Notes under the pieces: generated by a model | The model's input: the letters and a program-made list of their open reading frames with translations, nothing else | Told to the model about the DNA's origin: nothing | Databases searched by the model: none | Part shown: positions 1-11,089 of the stretch, one piece after another | Layout of the letters: each line of letters opens with the position of its first letter | How positions within the stretch are numbered: position 1 is the first letter of the stretch | Assembly (NCBI RefSeq): GCF_023065955.2 | Contig: NW_026622997.1 | Location: forward strand, 22,982,001-23,046,000 | Direction: 5' to 3' | DNA: 64,000 nucleotides | Source: Ursus arctos | Taxonomy: Eukaryota > Chordata > Mammalia > Carnivora > Ursidae | Position numbers and translations under genes: made by a program

Positions 1-71
1 GACTGAATTGAGTCCCTTATAGTCAGCATGTAGGTGAGTCTTGTTTTTTAATGCATTTAGTTACCCATATC

Positions 72-272
72 TTTTTTTTTTTTTTTTAAAGATTTTATTT
101 ATTTATGTGACAGAGAGACAGCCAGCGAGAGAGGGAACACAGCAGGGGGAGTGGGAGAGGAAGAAGCAGGCTCATAGCGGAGGAGCCCGATGTGGGACTC
201 GATCCCAGTACGCCGGGATCACGCCCTGAGCCGAAGGCAGACGCTTCAACGACTGCGCTACCCAGGCGCCCC
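72..272 (-). mobile_element. Can-SINE
   Basis: Minus-strand carnivore tRNA-derived SINE. The tail appears as T-run plus AAGATTTTATTTATTTA, and the head as CCCAGGCGCCCC at the right end. It is flanked by a perfect 18-bp duplication, TAGTTACCCATATCTTTT (58-75 and 273-290), which shows a recent insertion into L1 sequence. Confidence 0.97.
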
Positions 273-877
273 TAGTTACCCATATCTTTTGACTGGGGAG
301 GATTTAATACATTTATATTTAAAAAAGTAATTATTGATAGGTATAAATGTATTGCCATTTTTTAATTGTTTTCTGGTTGTTTTTGTAGTTTTGTAGTTTT
401 TCTCTGTTTCCTCTTTTTTGTTCTATTCCCTTGTACTTTGATAACTTTCTTTAGTGTTTTGCTTGTATTTGTTTCTCTTTATTTTTTGTGTATCTATTAT
501 GGGTTTATGGTACATTCAGTTAATCTGTAATATATTACACATATAGTTGTCTATACTGAGTTGAGGGTTGCTTAATTTTGAACACATTCTAAAGCACTAA
601 ATTTTTACTTTCCCTCCATATTTTATGTATAATATGTCATATTTTATATCTTTTTATTTCATGTATCCCTTGACTTGTTTTTGTAGATATAATTGATTTT
701 ACTACTTTTGTGTTTTAATCTCCATACTGGAGATTAAACTACTACCTTTACTGTTTGTTTGCTTTTACCTGTGAAACATTTTCATAATTTTCTTCTAATT
801 ATGGCCTTTTCTTTCCAGTCATAGAATTCCCTTTAACATTTTTTCTAATACTGGTTTCGTGGTAATGAACTTGTGAC

Positions 878-904
878 TTTTTTTTTTTTTTTTTTTTTTT
901 TTTT
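878..904. repeat. Poly-T tract (27 bp)
   Basis: An uninterrupted run of T inside the ORF1 remnant of the surrounding minus-strand L1, so A-rich on the L1 sense strand. It is not accompanied by a SINE body, so it is probably a homopolymer expansion within L1. Confidence 0.9.
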
Positions 905-2019
905 GTCTGGAAAGCTCTTTATCTCTTCTATTCTGAATGATAATCTTGCTGGGTATTCTTGGTTGCAGCTTTTTTCCTTTTGGCACTTTGAAAATAGCAT
1001 ACCACTCCCTTCTGAACCTCTCATTTCTACTGAAAAATCAGCTGGCAGTCTTAGGAGGTTTTCCTTGAATGTAACTGTTTTCTGTTGCTGCTTTAAAAAT
1101 ACCTCTTTATCATTATTTTTTGCCAACTTACTTACTATGTGATTTGCTATTTAGACCTCCTTAGTTTCCTCTTAAGTGCTCTTTGTGCTTCCAGTACCTG
1201 AATGTCTGTTTCCTTTCCCAGATCAGGTAAGATTTCAGCTATTATTTCTTTTAATAAAACTTTTGACCCCTTCTCTTTCTGCTCTCTCTCTGCTCTCTCT
1301 CTCTCCTTTTCCTGGAATCCTTGTAAAGCAAATATCATGCTTGATGATGTTGCTGAGTTTGCGTAACATATTCTCATTTTTTATTATTTTTTTCTATTTA
1401 TCTCAGTTGCTTTCATTACCTTGTCTTACAGGTCACTGATTTGTTCTTTTGCATCCTATAGTCTGATGTTGAGTCCCTCTACTGTATTTTTAATTTTGGT
1501 TACTGAATTCTTCATGTCTAACTCATTTTTTAAAAAATATTTTCTATCACTTTGTTGATGTTCTTGAGTTCTTCCATATTTTTCCTCAAATCCAGTGAGT
1601 ATCTTTATGACAATTACTTGAATTTTTTTATTAGACATACTGCTTATGTCCATTACATTTAGCTCTTTGATTTTGTCATGGTATTTCATTTGGGATATAT
1701 TCCTCTGTTTCCTCATTTTGTCTGACTCTCTGTGTGCTTCTAAGTATTACAGAGGTCAGCTATACCTTCTGGTGTTGAAAGTGGTGGCCTTGTGTAAAAG
1801 AAATCATATGGTGCCCTGTAGCATACTCTCCCATAGTCACCAAAACCAGATGTTCCAGCTGTGTCTTTTATGTGGGCTGCATGTGTTCTGTTATGACTGA
1901 GTTGCATTTCCTTCATCCAAGTGGGCTGCAGTGCCCCACTTTGCTTGCTGTGCATGCACTGGACAGGGCTTGGTCCCAGGGCTATTGAGGGGCTTGTCTT
2001 AGGCTGCCACTGACTTCTA

Positions 2020-2255
2020 GGTTAGTGAGGTCAGCAGTCAAGTTAGCTGTCTGCAATTAGCCTCTCTTCCACAGTTGTGGGCCCACCAAATGGCAGGGCT
2101 TTCTCCTTGCAAGGTCAGCTGAGAAGCTTGTGTTGGTTGGTGGGGCCAGCAGTCAGATTAGATGTCTACAATTAGCCTTTCTGACACAGTTGCTGGTGCA
2201 TTAAATGGCAGGCTTTCTACCTGCACAGCCAGCTAAAAGGCTTGTCTGCTGAACT
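2020..2255 (-). repeat. 115-bp imperfect tandem duplication in L1 5' UTR
   Basis: The segment beginning CAGCAGTCA at 2032 recurs at 2147. Both copies continue through an AATTAGCCT motif and a TGGCAGG(G)CTTTCT motif. Related 5' UTRs at 35145-36275 and 42165-43415 appear to carry this segment once, so the duplication seems specific to this copy or its sublineage. Confidence 0.7.
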
Positions 2256-3263
2256 GCTGGCATGCTAGTGTGTGGGATTACCTCCTCCCACCCACCCCAG
2301 GATAGGAGTCATTTTGGACTGATGCTGGTCTGTGCTATCGCTGCTAACAAGGAGTAGTGGGGCAGGAGCCCCATTGGAGGATTGCCTGCCAAGGCAGGCA
2401 GGTTGAATGGAGCAGGTCTGCAGTGGAATGCTGTGACATGGAATGTGGTACTAGCAAGATTAGGTGGAGAGTGTTAGCTCTGGCTCCTGTTAAGTGTCTG
2501 ACTATCTAGGCTGGGTAAGGGAGGAGAAATAGCACCCAATAGCAATTTTGCTCTTGGAGAAATATCCTGAAGATCCCTACGCCTCCAGTCCATGTTCTGA
2601 TATTCATAAAAGAAAATGTTCACGGATACCCCAGGCACTTTTTACACTTCTGCTTATATGCCGTGTCTCAGGGGAAGTTACTTACTGGGTCTTTACAGTG
2701 GGGCCTCAGTTTCCTATCGCACTCCAACTCTTCTGCTAATTTTTAAATACACAGAGCTAAGTCATGTTGATTTTAAAAGCTAGTGAAGTTAAGTCCTCTG
2801 CATCCTCACCAGCATTTAATATCTCTTGTCTTTTTGAAAATGGCCATTCTAAGAGGCATGAAGTGATATCATTGTGGTTTTGATGTGCATTTCTCTGGTG
2901 ATGGTGATGTTCAGCACCTTTTTATGTACCTAGTACATATGCTATATCTTCCTTGAAAAAAATGTCAAGTCAGTGTTTTTGCCCATTTTTAAATCTGATT
3001 ATTTTATTGCTATTGAGCTATATGACTGTTGTGTATTTTAGGTATTAATCCCTGATCAGATATAGTTCCCATCCCATAGGTAGTCTTTTTATTTTGCTGA
3101 TCATTTCTTTTGCTGTGCAGAAGGCTTTTAGTTTGATGTAGTCCCATTTGTCTATTTTGTTGGTTGTGTTCTAGGAGTCATCCAAAAAATCATTGCCAAG
3201 ACCATGTCAAGGAGCTTTTTACCTATTCCATTAGTTATATGGTTTCCAGTCTTACACATAAAT

Positions 3264-3466
3264 CTTTTTTTTTTTTAAAGATTTTATTTATTTATTTGGC
3301 AGATATAGAGACAGCCAGCGAGAGAGGGAACACAAGCAGGGGGAGTGGGAGAGGAAGAAACAGGCTCATAGTGGAGGAGCCTGATGTGGGGCTTGATCCC
3401 ATAACGCCAGGATCACGCCCTGAGCTGAAGGCAGACACTTTAACCGCTGTGCCACCCAGGCGCCCC
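3264..3466 (-). mobile_element. Can-SINE
   Basis: Minus-strand Can-SINE within old L1 ORF2, complete from T-rich tail to GGGGCGCCTGGG head. It is bounded by a TSD TACACATAAATCTT (3253-3266 and 3467-3480). The TSD is exact, so this is a young copy. Confidence 0.97.
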
Positions 3467-4135
3467 TACACATAAATCTTAATACATTTTGAGTTAGCTT
3501 CTGTGAGTTGTGGAAAATAGGAATATTGTTTTCTCCTTTACATATGAATATCCAATTTTTCCACCACTATTTAGAAGAAGCTGTTGTTTTCCGTGAACTA
3601 TTCCGGGTTTCCCTGTCATATATTAGTTGACCATGTATGCATGGTCATATTTCTGGGTTTTCTACTCATCCTATTTGTTAATGTTTGATTTTATGCCCTT
3701 GCCATACTGTTTTGACTACTATACCATTTATCAGGATTGCTTTGGCTATTTGGGATCTTTTATGGTTTCATATGTATTTTAAAATTGTGTTTTGTACTTC
3801 TGTAAAAAAATCCCATTGGAATCTTGATAGGGATTGCACTGAATCTATAGATGGCTTTGGGTACTATGGACATTTTAACAATATTAATTTTTCCAATCTA
3901 TGAACATGGGATGCCTATCTATTTGTGTTTTCTTTGATTTCTTTCATCGATGTCTCATAGGTTTAAGAATAGAAATCTTTCTACCTCCTTGGTTAAATTT
4001 ATTCCTATATATTTTATTGTTCAGATGCTGTTGTAAAAATGGGATCTTTATATCTTTATATCTTTTTCATATAATTTATTGTTTATGAAACTCTACTGAT
4101 TTTGTAGTTAATATTGTTAATTTTGTTGTGCAACT

Positions 4136-4660
4136 TTACTGAATCTGTTGATTAGATCTAACAGTTTCTTGGTGGAGACTAGGATTTTCTATATATAAAA
4201 TCATGTCATCTGCAAATAGAGACAATTTTATTCCTTCTTTCCAATTGTGATGTCTTTTACTTTCTTTTTCTTGCTTGATTGCTCTGGCTAGGACTCCCAG
4301 TACAATATTGAATAGGAGTGGTGAGAGTGAGCTCCCTTGTCTTGTTCTGATCTTAGAGGAAGAGATTTCCATCTTTCACCAATGAGTATAACATTAGCTA
4401 CAGGTTTATCATATGTGGCTTTATTATGTTGAGATACATTCCTTCTATACCTAACTGGTTAAAATTTTTTAACATAAAGGGATGTTAATTTTGTCAATGG
4501 CTTTTTCTGCATCTATGAGATAAACATATGATTTTTTTTCTTTCATTTTATTAATGTGAGGTATCATGTTAACTGATTTGTCCATGTTGAACCATTCTTG
4601 CATACTAGGGATAAATCCCATTTGATGATGGTAAATGATATTCTTAATATGCTGCTTCAT
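4136..4660 (-). pseudogene. L1 ORF2 reverse-transcriptase core fragment
   Basis: Two minus-strand open stretches (4469-4660 and 4136-4372) encode parts of the L1 reverse transcriptase. The first contains a QMGFIPSMQ-like motif and the palm motif DAEKAIDK. The second contains the catalytic box [11 protein letters not shown], with FADD encoded at 4205-4216, so the two adjacent metal-binding aspartates are retained by chance. In the family this enzyme copies L1 RNA at the target nick. Stops and frameshifts between the pieces, plus the missing ORF2 3' end, make it non-functional. Confidence 0.85.
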
Positions 4661-4814
4661 TCAGTTAACTGGTATTTTATTGAGAATATCTGCATTTATA
4701 TTAATTAGGGATATTGGTCTGCAGTGGTTTGTTTTTCTTTTGTTTTGTTTTTACTTGCAGTGTCCTTTTCTGGCCTTGGTATCAGAGTACAGCTGGTCTT
4801 GTAAAACAAGTTTG

Positions 4815-5206
4815 GGCCAGAGTGCCTGAGTGGCTCAATTGGTTAAAAATCTGCCTTTGGGGGCGCCTGGGTGGCACAGCGGTTGAGTGTCTGCCTTCAG
4901 CTCAGGGCGTGATCCCGGCATTATGGGATCGAGCCCCACATCAGGCTCCTCCGCTATGAGCCTGCTTCTTCCTCTCCCACTCCTCCTGCTTGTGTTCCCT
5001 CTCTCGCTGGCTGTCTCTATCTCTGTCGAATAAATAAATAAAATCTTTAAAAATAATAATAAATAAAAAATAAAAAAATAAAAATCTGCCTTTGGCTCAG
5101 GTCATAATCTCAGGGTCCTGGGATCAAGCCCTGAATTGGACTACCTGCTCAGCAGGGAGTCTGCTTCTCCCACTCTCTGCCCCTCCCCCGACCCCACTTG
5201 TGTGCA

Positions 5207-5237
<31 letters not shown>

Positions 5238-5269
5238 AGGTGAATAAGCAAAAACCTTTTTAAAAAATG
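4815..5269 (+). mobile_element. Older Can-SINE split by a younger Can-SINE
   Basis: A plus-strand SINE head (AGTGCCTGAGTGGCTCA) at 4815-4860 resumes at 5096 with a CAGGTCATAATCTCAGGGTCC-type body and ends in a (TC)n and A-rich tail near 5269. It is diverged, as expected for an older subfamily. The interruption is the SINE at 4861-5080. Confidence 0.9.
4861..5080 (+). mobile_element. Younger Can-SINE nested in a Can-SINE
   Basis: Full plus-strand Can-SINE with head GGGCGCCTGGGTGGCACAG and a long A/AAT tail. Its TSD AAAATCTGCCTTTGG (4846-4860 and 5081-5095) is a piece of the host SINE, which proves the order of insertion. Confidence 0.96.
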
Positions 5270-6730
5270 ATTTTGGAATTTTTCCTCTTATTTCTTGAAG
5301 AGTTTAAGAAAAATTGGTGTTTATTCTCTTTATGTATTTGATAAAAATCAGCACTGAAGACATGTGATTCTAGACTCTACTTCTTTGGGACATTTTTTAT
5401 TAACAGATTGAATCTACTTACTATTGTTCAAATTTTCTATTTCTTCCTGATTTGGTCTTGGAAGTTGTATGTTTTCAGTAATTATTTTTTTTCGGTTGTC
5501 CAATTTGTTCACAAATAGTCGCTCATAATCACTTTTTATTTCTGTGGTGTCAGTCTCCACTTTTATTCATATTTTTTTATTTTGGTCCTCTATTTTTTTT
5601 CCTTTGTTCTTTTAGCTAAAGTTTTGTATTTTGTTTATCTTTTCAAAGAATCAACTGTTACTTTGTTTAATCTTTTCTACTGTTTTCTTCCATTTCGTTA
5701 TATCTGCTCTTTATAATCTCTTTCCTTTTGCTAACCTTGGGCCAAATTTGCCTTTTATTTACTAGAGGTTTAGAGTGATGTTGTTTATTTCAGATCTTCT
5801 TTCTTAATATAGGTGTTTATTGCTATGAACTTCCATTTTAGAACTGCTTTTGCTGTATCCCATAAGTTTTGCTGTGTTTGTTTCAAGGTATTTTTTTATT
5901 TCCTTTTTAATTTATTCTTTGATCCATTGGTTCTTTAGTAGAGTGTTGGTTAATTGCCACATATATAAATTTTCCAGTTTTCCTCATTACTGATATCTAG
6001 TTTTATACCATTGTGGTCAGAGAAAATGCTTAGTATGATTTTAATTTTCATGAGTTTGCTAAGACTGGTTTTGTGGCATAGCATATGGTTTATCCCAGAA
6101 TATGCTCCATGTACATTCTTCTCAGAATGTGTATTCTGTTGTTGAAAAATGTTCTGTATGTGTCTATTAGGTCCATTTGGTCTGTAGTGTTCAAATTTAT
6201 TATTACCTTATTGATTATTTGCCTGGATAATTTATTGTTGATAATGGGCTATCAAAGTCCCCAAATACTACTGTGTTGTTTATTTTTCTTTTTAGCTTGT
6301 TAATTTTTGCTTTATATATTTAGCTGCTCCTGTGTTGGGTGCATAAATATTTATAATTATTATATCTTCTTGATGGATTGACCTATTTTTATTATTTAAT
6401 GACCTTTCTGACTCATCATTTGTAGCTTAAAGTATATTTTGTCAGATGTAACTACTCATGGTTTTTTTGCTGTTAGTATTTCCTTGAAATATCTTTTTCC
6501 ATCCCTTTACTCCATATATATATATATGAGTTTTTAAGGCAAAGTAGGTCTCTTACGGGCAACATATTGTTAGATTTTATTTTTTCATACATTCGGCCAT
6601 TCTGTGTCTTTTGATTGAAAAATATAATCCATTTACATTTAAAGTAATTATTGATAAATAAGAACTTACTATTGCATTTTGTTAATTGTTTCTGGCCATT
6701 TTGTCAATTCATTGTTCTTTGTTTTGCATC

Positions 6731-6766
<36 letters not shown>

Positions 6767-6770
6767 GTGT
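6731..6770. repeat. (GT)n microsatellite with (GC)n core
   Basis: A 40-bp alternating purine-pyrimidine tract: (GT)10, then GCGCGCGC, then (GT)n. It lies in the inter-ORF region of the old L1. Alternating GT/GC tracts are potential Z-DNA formers. Confidence 0.95.
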
Positions 6771-7156
6771 TCATGTATTTTGTTATCAGGATGACTTCTT
6801 CATCATGTTATTTTGTGTAATTACTGTAGGTTTTCCCCTTGTCATTACTGAAATTATTCTAAGACCCATATACAATGAGGGAGGGCATTCCTACCCTCCC
6901 CCAATCAAACAAGCCATTCTCTGTGACATTGGTTGAGTATCCTACAATTTAACTTTTTTCTGACACTATCTATTTGTAGATAATGTCAGCTCTACCAGGT
7001 GTTAAGGCCTCAGTCTCATAGAAGTACTACCATCCCATTTCAGGTGCCAATTATAAGTAGTAGGCCCCCAAGTTACACTTCTGTTGACTTTGCTACAAGT
7101 CGGGGTTTTCCATGACCCCTTCCTCAGGTTTGATTGATTTGCTACATCTGTTTGCA

Positions 7157-7732
7157 AAACTCAGGAAGACACATTTAACAGTTTATTAAAGGAGATGATA
7201 AAGGTTAACGATGAATAGTCAAATGAAGAGATACAAAAGGGTGAGATCTGGAAAAATCCTAAGCCCAGAAGCTTCTGTCCCTGTGCAGTTGGGGTGTATA
7301 ACCTACCTGGAGTGAGGATGATTTCACCAAACTGAAAGCTCCTTAAACCCCATGCTTTTGGGATTTTTATGAAAGTGTCATCAAATAGGCATGATTGATC
7401 ATTAACTTTAATTTTCACCCATTTTCCCTTCTCAAGAGAATTAGGGGGCAGGACTAAAAGTTCCAAGCCTCTAATCATGGCTTTCCAGTGATCTGAGCTC
7501 ATCCAGGAGTCATCCACACCCCCACCCAATGTCTCATTAGAACAAAAGGCATTCCTATTACCCAAGAAATTAAAAGGGTTTTATGATCCCATGTTTGGAA
7601 CTAGGGTCAAAGACCAAACATTAGAGTAAAGGATGCTTCCAGTGCTCTTATTGCAGGAAATTACAAGGGTTTCAGGAGCTTTGTGCCAGGAACCAGGGCC
7701 AGAAACCAATATATATCTTCTCTTATCTCACA
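7157..7732 (-). mobile_element. Solo LTR, ERVL/MLT2-like
   Basis: A 576-bp non-L1 block that interrupts the L1 inter-ORF region. Read on the minus strand it starts TGTGAGATAAGAGAAG and continues with a CCTGGCACAAAGCTCCTGAAA-type segment. It later has GGACTTT-type and AACTTTTAGTCC-type stretches and ends near an AATAAACTG polyadenylation-like region. This order matches the mammalian ERVL LTRs (MLT2 type) as I remember them. No internal retroviral genes flank it, so it is a solo LTR or fragment. The long minus-strand open stretch across it (7161-7565) is fortuitous. Confidence 0.55.
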
Positions 7733-8915
7733 GTTGCTACTAGATTTATATAAAATATACTAACATTATAACACCCTACCTTAAATTAACAGTAGTTTCA
7801 ATAGTATTCCTAAACTTTCCACTTTTCCTTCTCTTCCCCATCACATTTTAGATTATTGATAGTACAGGTTTTAAATTTTTTATACTGTTTATCCACTAAC
7901 ATATTACTATAGTTATGGTTGTTTTGCTACATTTGATTTTTAACTTTTAAATTAGACTCATAAGTGAATTATGACACCATTACCATATTACAGAATCTAA
8001 TTTTGACCGTATATTTACTATTACCAGGGAGTTTTAGACCATCTTATGTTTTTATGATGTTAATTATTATCCTTTTACTTTCATTAAAAGAATTCCCTTA
8101 AGCAATTCTTATAATGGTGATTTAGTGGTGATAAACTCAGTTTTTGTTTGTTCAGGAAAGTCTTTCTCTCTCCGTCATTTCTAAAAGGTAGCTTTGTTGG
8201 ATATAGATGTCTTCATTGACAAGGTTTTTTTTCCTCTCAATATTTAAAATATGTTATCCCATTCTTTCCTGGCCTGAAATGTGTTGTTAGGAAATCCACC
8301 AGTAATCTTTTGAAGATTCCCTTGTATATAACTTCTCTCTTTTCTCATGCTGCTTTCAAAATTCTTGCTTTGACTAACTTTTGACAATTGAACTGTAATA
8401 TGTCTTGGTGTGGTCCTGAGCTCAACATATTGGAGATTCTTTAGGCCTCATGGATCTGTATCTGTTTCTCCCAATGTTTGGGATGTTTTCAACCATTATG
8501 GCTTTTAAAATACACTTTGTCCCTTTTTTCCTTCTTCTGGAATCTCCATTATGTGAATATTGTTTTGTCTCATTATGTCCCATAAGTCCATTAGACTTTC
8601 TTCACTCTTTTTCATACTTTTTTCTCCTATGATTGGGTAACTACAAATGTCTTATATGTCAATGATTCTTTTGCATGGACAAGTCTGCTCTTTTAAAAAT
8701 TTAATTTTTTAAATTTTTATTTAAATTCTAGTTAATACACAGTGCAATATTGGTTTCAGGAGAATTCAGTGATTCGTCAATTAAATACAACACCCAGTGC
8801 TCATCATAACAAGTACCCTCCTTAATATCAATCACCCATCTAGACCATCCCCCACCCCCCTACCTCCACCAACCCTCAGTTTGTTCTCTGTCATTAAGAG
8901 TCTCTTATGGTTTGT

Positions 8916-9124
8916 GGGGTGCCTGGGTGGCACAGTCGGCTAAGCACCCAACTCTTGGTTTCAGCTCAGGTCATGATCTCAGGGTTGTGAGATTGAACCC
9001 CACATGAGGCTTCACGCTCAGGGCAGAGTCTGCTTGGGATTCTCTGCCTCTCCCTCTGACCCTCCCACTTGTGCTTGCTGGCTGTCTCTCTCTCTCTCTT
9101 TCTTGCAAAATAAATCTTTAAAAA
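8916..9124 (+). mobile_element. Can-SINE
   Basis: Plus-strand SINE (GGGGTGCCTGGGTGGCACAGTCGG) ending in (TC)n plus AAATAAATC. It sits in the 3' UTR of the truncated L1. The flanks TCTTATGGTTTGT and CCTTATGGCCTGT look like a diverged TSD. Confidence 0.93.
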
Positions 9125-9331
9125 TGTGTCCTTATGGCCTGTTTCCCTCCCTTCTTTTCCCTTCCCATATGTTCATCTGTTTTGTTTCTTAAAATTCCAC
9201 ATATGAGTGAAATCATATGGTATTTGTCTTTCCCTGACTGATTTCACTTAGCATAATACACTCTAGCTCCATCTACATCATTGCATATAGCAAGATTTCA
9301 TTCTTTTTGATGGCTGAGTGATATTCCATTA

Positions 9332-9412
9332 ATATATATATTATATACTATATATACTTTATCCATTGGGATGGATATAGATATAGATATCTACCTACAG
9401 ATCTATATATCG
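9332..9412. repeat. AT-rich / (GATATA)n simple sequence in L1 ORF2
   Basis: Alternating TA runs followed by GATATAGATATAGATATC. It lies directly after the L1 phrase TGATATTCCATT, the same ORF2 position where three other L1 copies in this window carry microsatellites. Confidence 0.8.
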
Positions 9413-9889
9413 CACCCTCTTCTTTATCCATTCATCAGTTGATGGACACTTGGGCTCTTTCCAGTTTGGCCACTATTGGTAATGCTGCTATAAACACCAG
9501 CGTGCATGGTGTTTCCTTCAGGTAAATGCCTAGTAGTGCAATTGCTGGATCGTAGGGTGGTTCTATTTTTAACTTTTTGAGGAACGTCCATACAGTTTTT
9601 CAGAGTGGCTGTACCAGTTTGCATTCCCACCAACAGTGTAAGAGGTTTTCCCTTTCTCCACATCCTTACCAATGTCTATTGTTTTCCATGTTGTTAATTT
9701 TAGCCATTCTGCCAGGTATGAGGTGATATGTCATAGTGGTTTTGATTTGCATTTCCCTGATGATGAGTGATGTTGAGCATCTTTTCATGTGTCTGTTAGC
9801 CATCTGGATGTCTTCTTTGGAGAAATGTCTATTCATGTCTTCTGCCCATTTCTTAAACAGATTATTTATTGGGTGTTAAGTTTGATAAC

Positions 9890-10017
9890 TTTTTTAAAAG
9901 TAGGCTCCACACCTAGCATGAAGCCCAATGTGGGATATGAACTCAGTACACTAACATCAAGATCTGACCTGAGATCAAGAGTCAGATGCTTAACTGACTG
10001 AGCCACCCAAGCACCCC
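9890..10017 (-). mobile_element. Partial Can-SINE (older subfamily)
   Basis: Minus-strand SINE head portion (GGCTCCACACCTAGC ... GACTGAGCCACCCAAGCACCCC) lacking most of the tail half. It is more diverged than the GCGCC-headed copies. The flanking ATAACTTTTT and ATAAGTTCTT may be a decayed TSD. Confidence 0.85.
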
Positions 10018-10686
10018 AATAAGTTCTTTATAGATTTTAGACACTAACCCTTTATCAGATATGTCATTTGCAAATATGTTCTCCCATTCAGTAAGTTGCC
10101 TTTTAATTTTGTTGATTGTTTCCTTCACTATGCAGAAGCTTTTTATCTTGATGAAGTCCCAATAGTTCATTTTTGCTTTTGTTTCCCTTGCCTCCAGCAA
10201 CATGTCTAGTAAGATGTTGCTGCCTGTGTTGTCCTCTAGGATTGTGATGTTTTCCTGTCTTACATTTAGGGCTTCCATCCATTTTGAGTTTATCTTTCTG
10301 TATGGTGTAATAGAGTGGTCCAGTTTCATTCTTCTGCATGTGGCTATCCAATTATCCCAGCACCATTTGTTGAAGAGACAGACTGTCTTTTTTTCATTGA
10401 CTATTCTTTCCTGCTTTGTTGAAGATTAGTTGACCATAGAGTTGAGGGTCCATTTCTGGGTTCTCTATTCTGTTCCATTGATCTGTGTGTCTGTTTTTGT
10501 ATCAGTACCATCCTGTCTTGATGACTACAGCTTTGTTATATAGCTTGAAGTCCAAAATCATGATGCCTCCAGCTTTGCTTTTCTTTTTCAGGATTGCTTC
10601 AGCTATTCGAGGTCTTTTGTGGTCTGCTTTTAAAGCTCTCTATTGAATTCTTAAGTTCAATGTACTTTTCAGCTTTTAGAATTTCT

Positions 10687-10882
10687 TTTTTGTTTTTTTT
10701 AAGATTTTATTTATTTATTTGACAGAGAGACAGCCAGCGAGAGAGGGAACACAGCAGGGGAGTGGGAGAGGAAGAAGCAGGCTCCCAGAGGAGGAGCCCG
10801 ATGTGGGACTCGATCCCAGAACACCGGGATCATGCCCTGAGCTGAAGGCAGATGCTTAACAACTGCGCTACCCAGGCGCCCC
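10687..10882 (-). mobile_element. Can-SINE
   Basis: Complete minus-strand Can-SINE. The TSD is AGCTTTTAGAATTTCT (10671-10686) against AGCTCTTAGAATTTCT (10883-10898), one mismatch in 16. It is inserted in the ORF1 remnant of the old L1. Confidence 0.96.
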
Positions 10883-11089
10883 AGCTCTTAGAATTTCTAT
10901 TTGGGTCATTTTCTTATGGTTTCTGTTTCTTTGTTGAACTTACCTTTAATACATGTTTTCCTATTTCATTTAATTAATTATTAATTCTCTGTGTGTTCTT
11001 GTAGTTCACTGAACTTCTTTAGGAGGATTATTCTGAATTCTATATGTGACAGTTCATGGATCTCCATTGTGATCCGTGCGTGTCAGTTA

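Larger units (their letters stand above)
1..2798 (-). mobile_element. Old LINE-1, 5' half (ORF2 start, inter-ORF, ORF1, 5' UTR)
   Basis: Read on the minus strand, the right part is an L1 5' UTR (about 1900-2798), followed leftward by decayed ORF1 (about 870-1740), a long inter-ORF stretch (about 290-870) and the first codons of the ORF2 endonuclease (1-60 and 273-300). The ORF1 remnant includes a piece reading ARLSFR near 900-960, a conserved ORF1 C-terminal motif. All frames carry stops and frameshifts, so it is non-coding. The right edge near 2798 abuts the 3' part of a different L1 ORF2, and the left edge runs out of the window. The family is clear; the exact subfamily (old mammalian L1M type) is inferred from its divergence. 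Confidence 0.85.
8698..10622 (-). mobile_element. 5'-truncated LINE-1 with TSD
   Basis: A minus-strand L1 with a carnivore-type 3' UTR (about 8698-9120) and C-terminal ORF2 (about 9170-10622). It is truncated in mid-ORF2. It interrupts the ORF1 region of the older L1. The flanks carry a near-perfect duplication, TCTGCTCTTTTAAA (8684-8697) against TCTGCTTTTAAA (10623-10634), and the host L1 resumes exactly there. This is ordinary target-primed retrotransposition with incomplete reverse transcription. It later received a SINE in its 3' UTR and one in ORF2. Confidence 0.88.

Noticed and set aside
7161..7565. 134-residue open frame on the minus strand
   Set aside because: It spans the LTR-like block and reads no viral or host protein motif.
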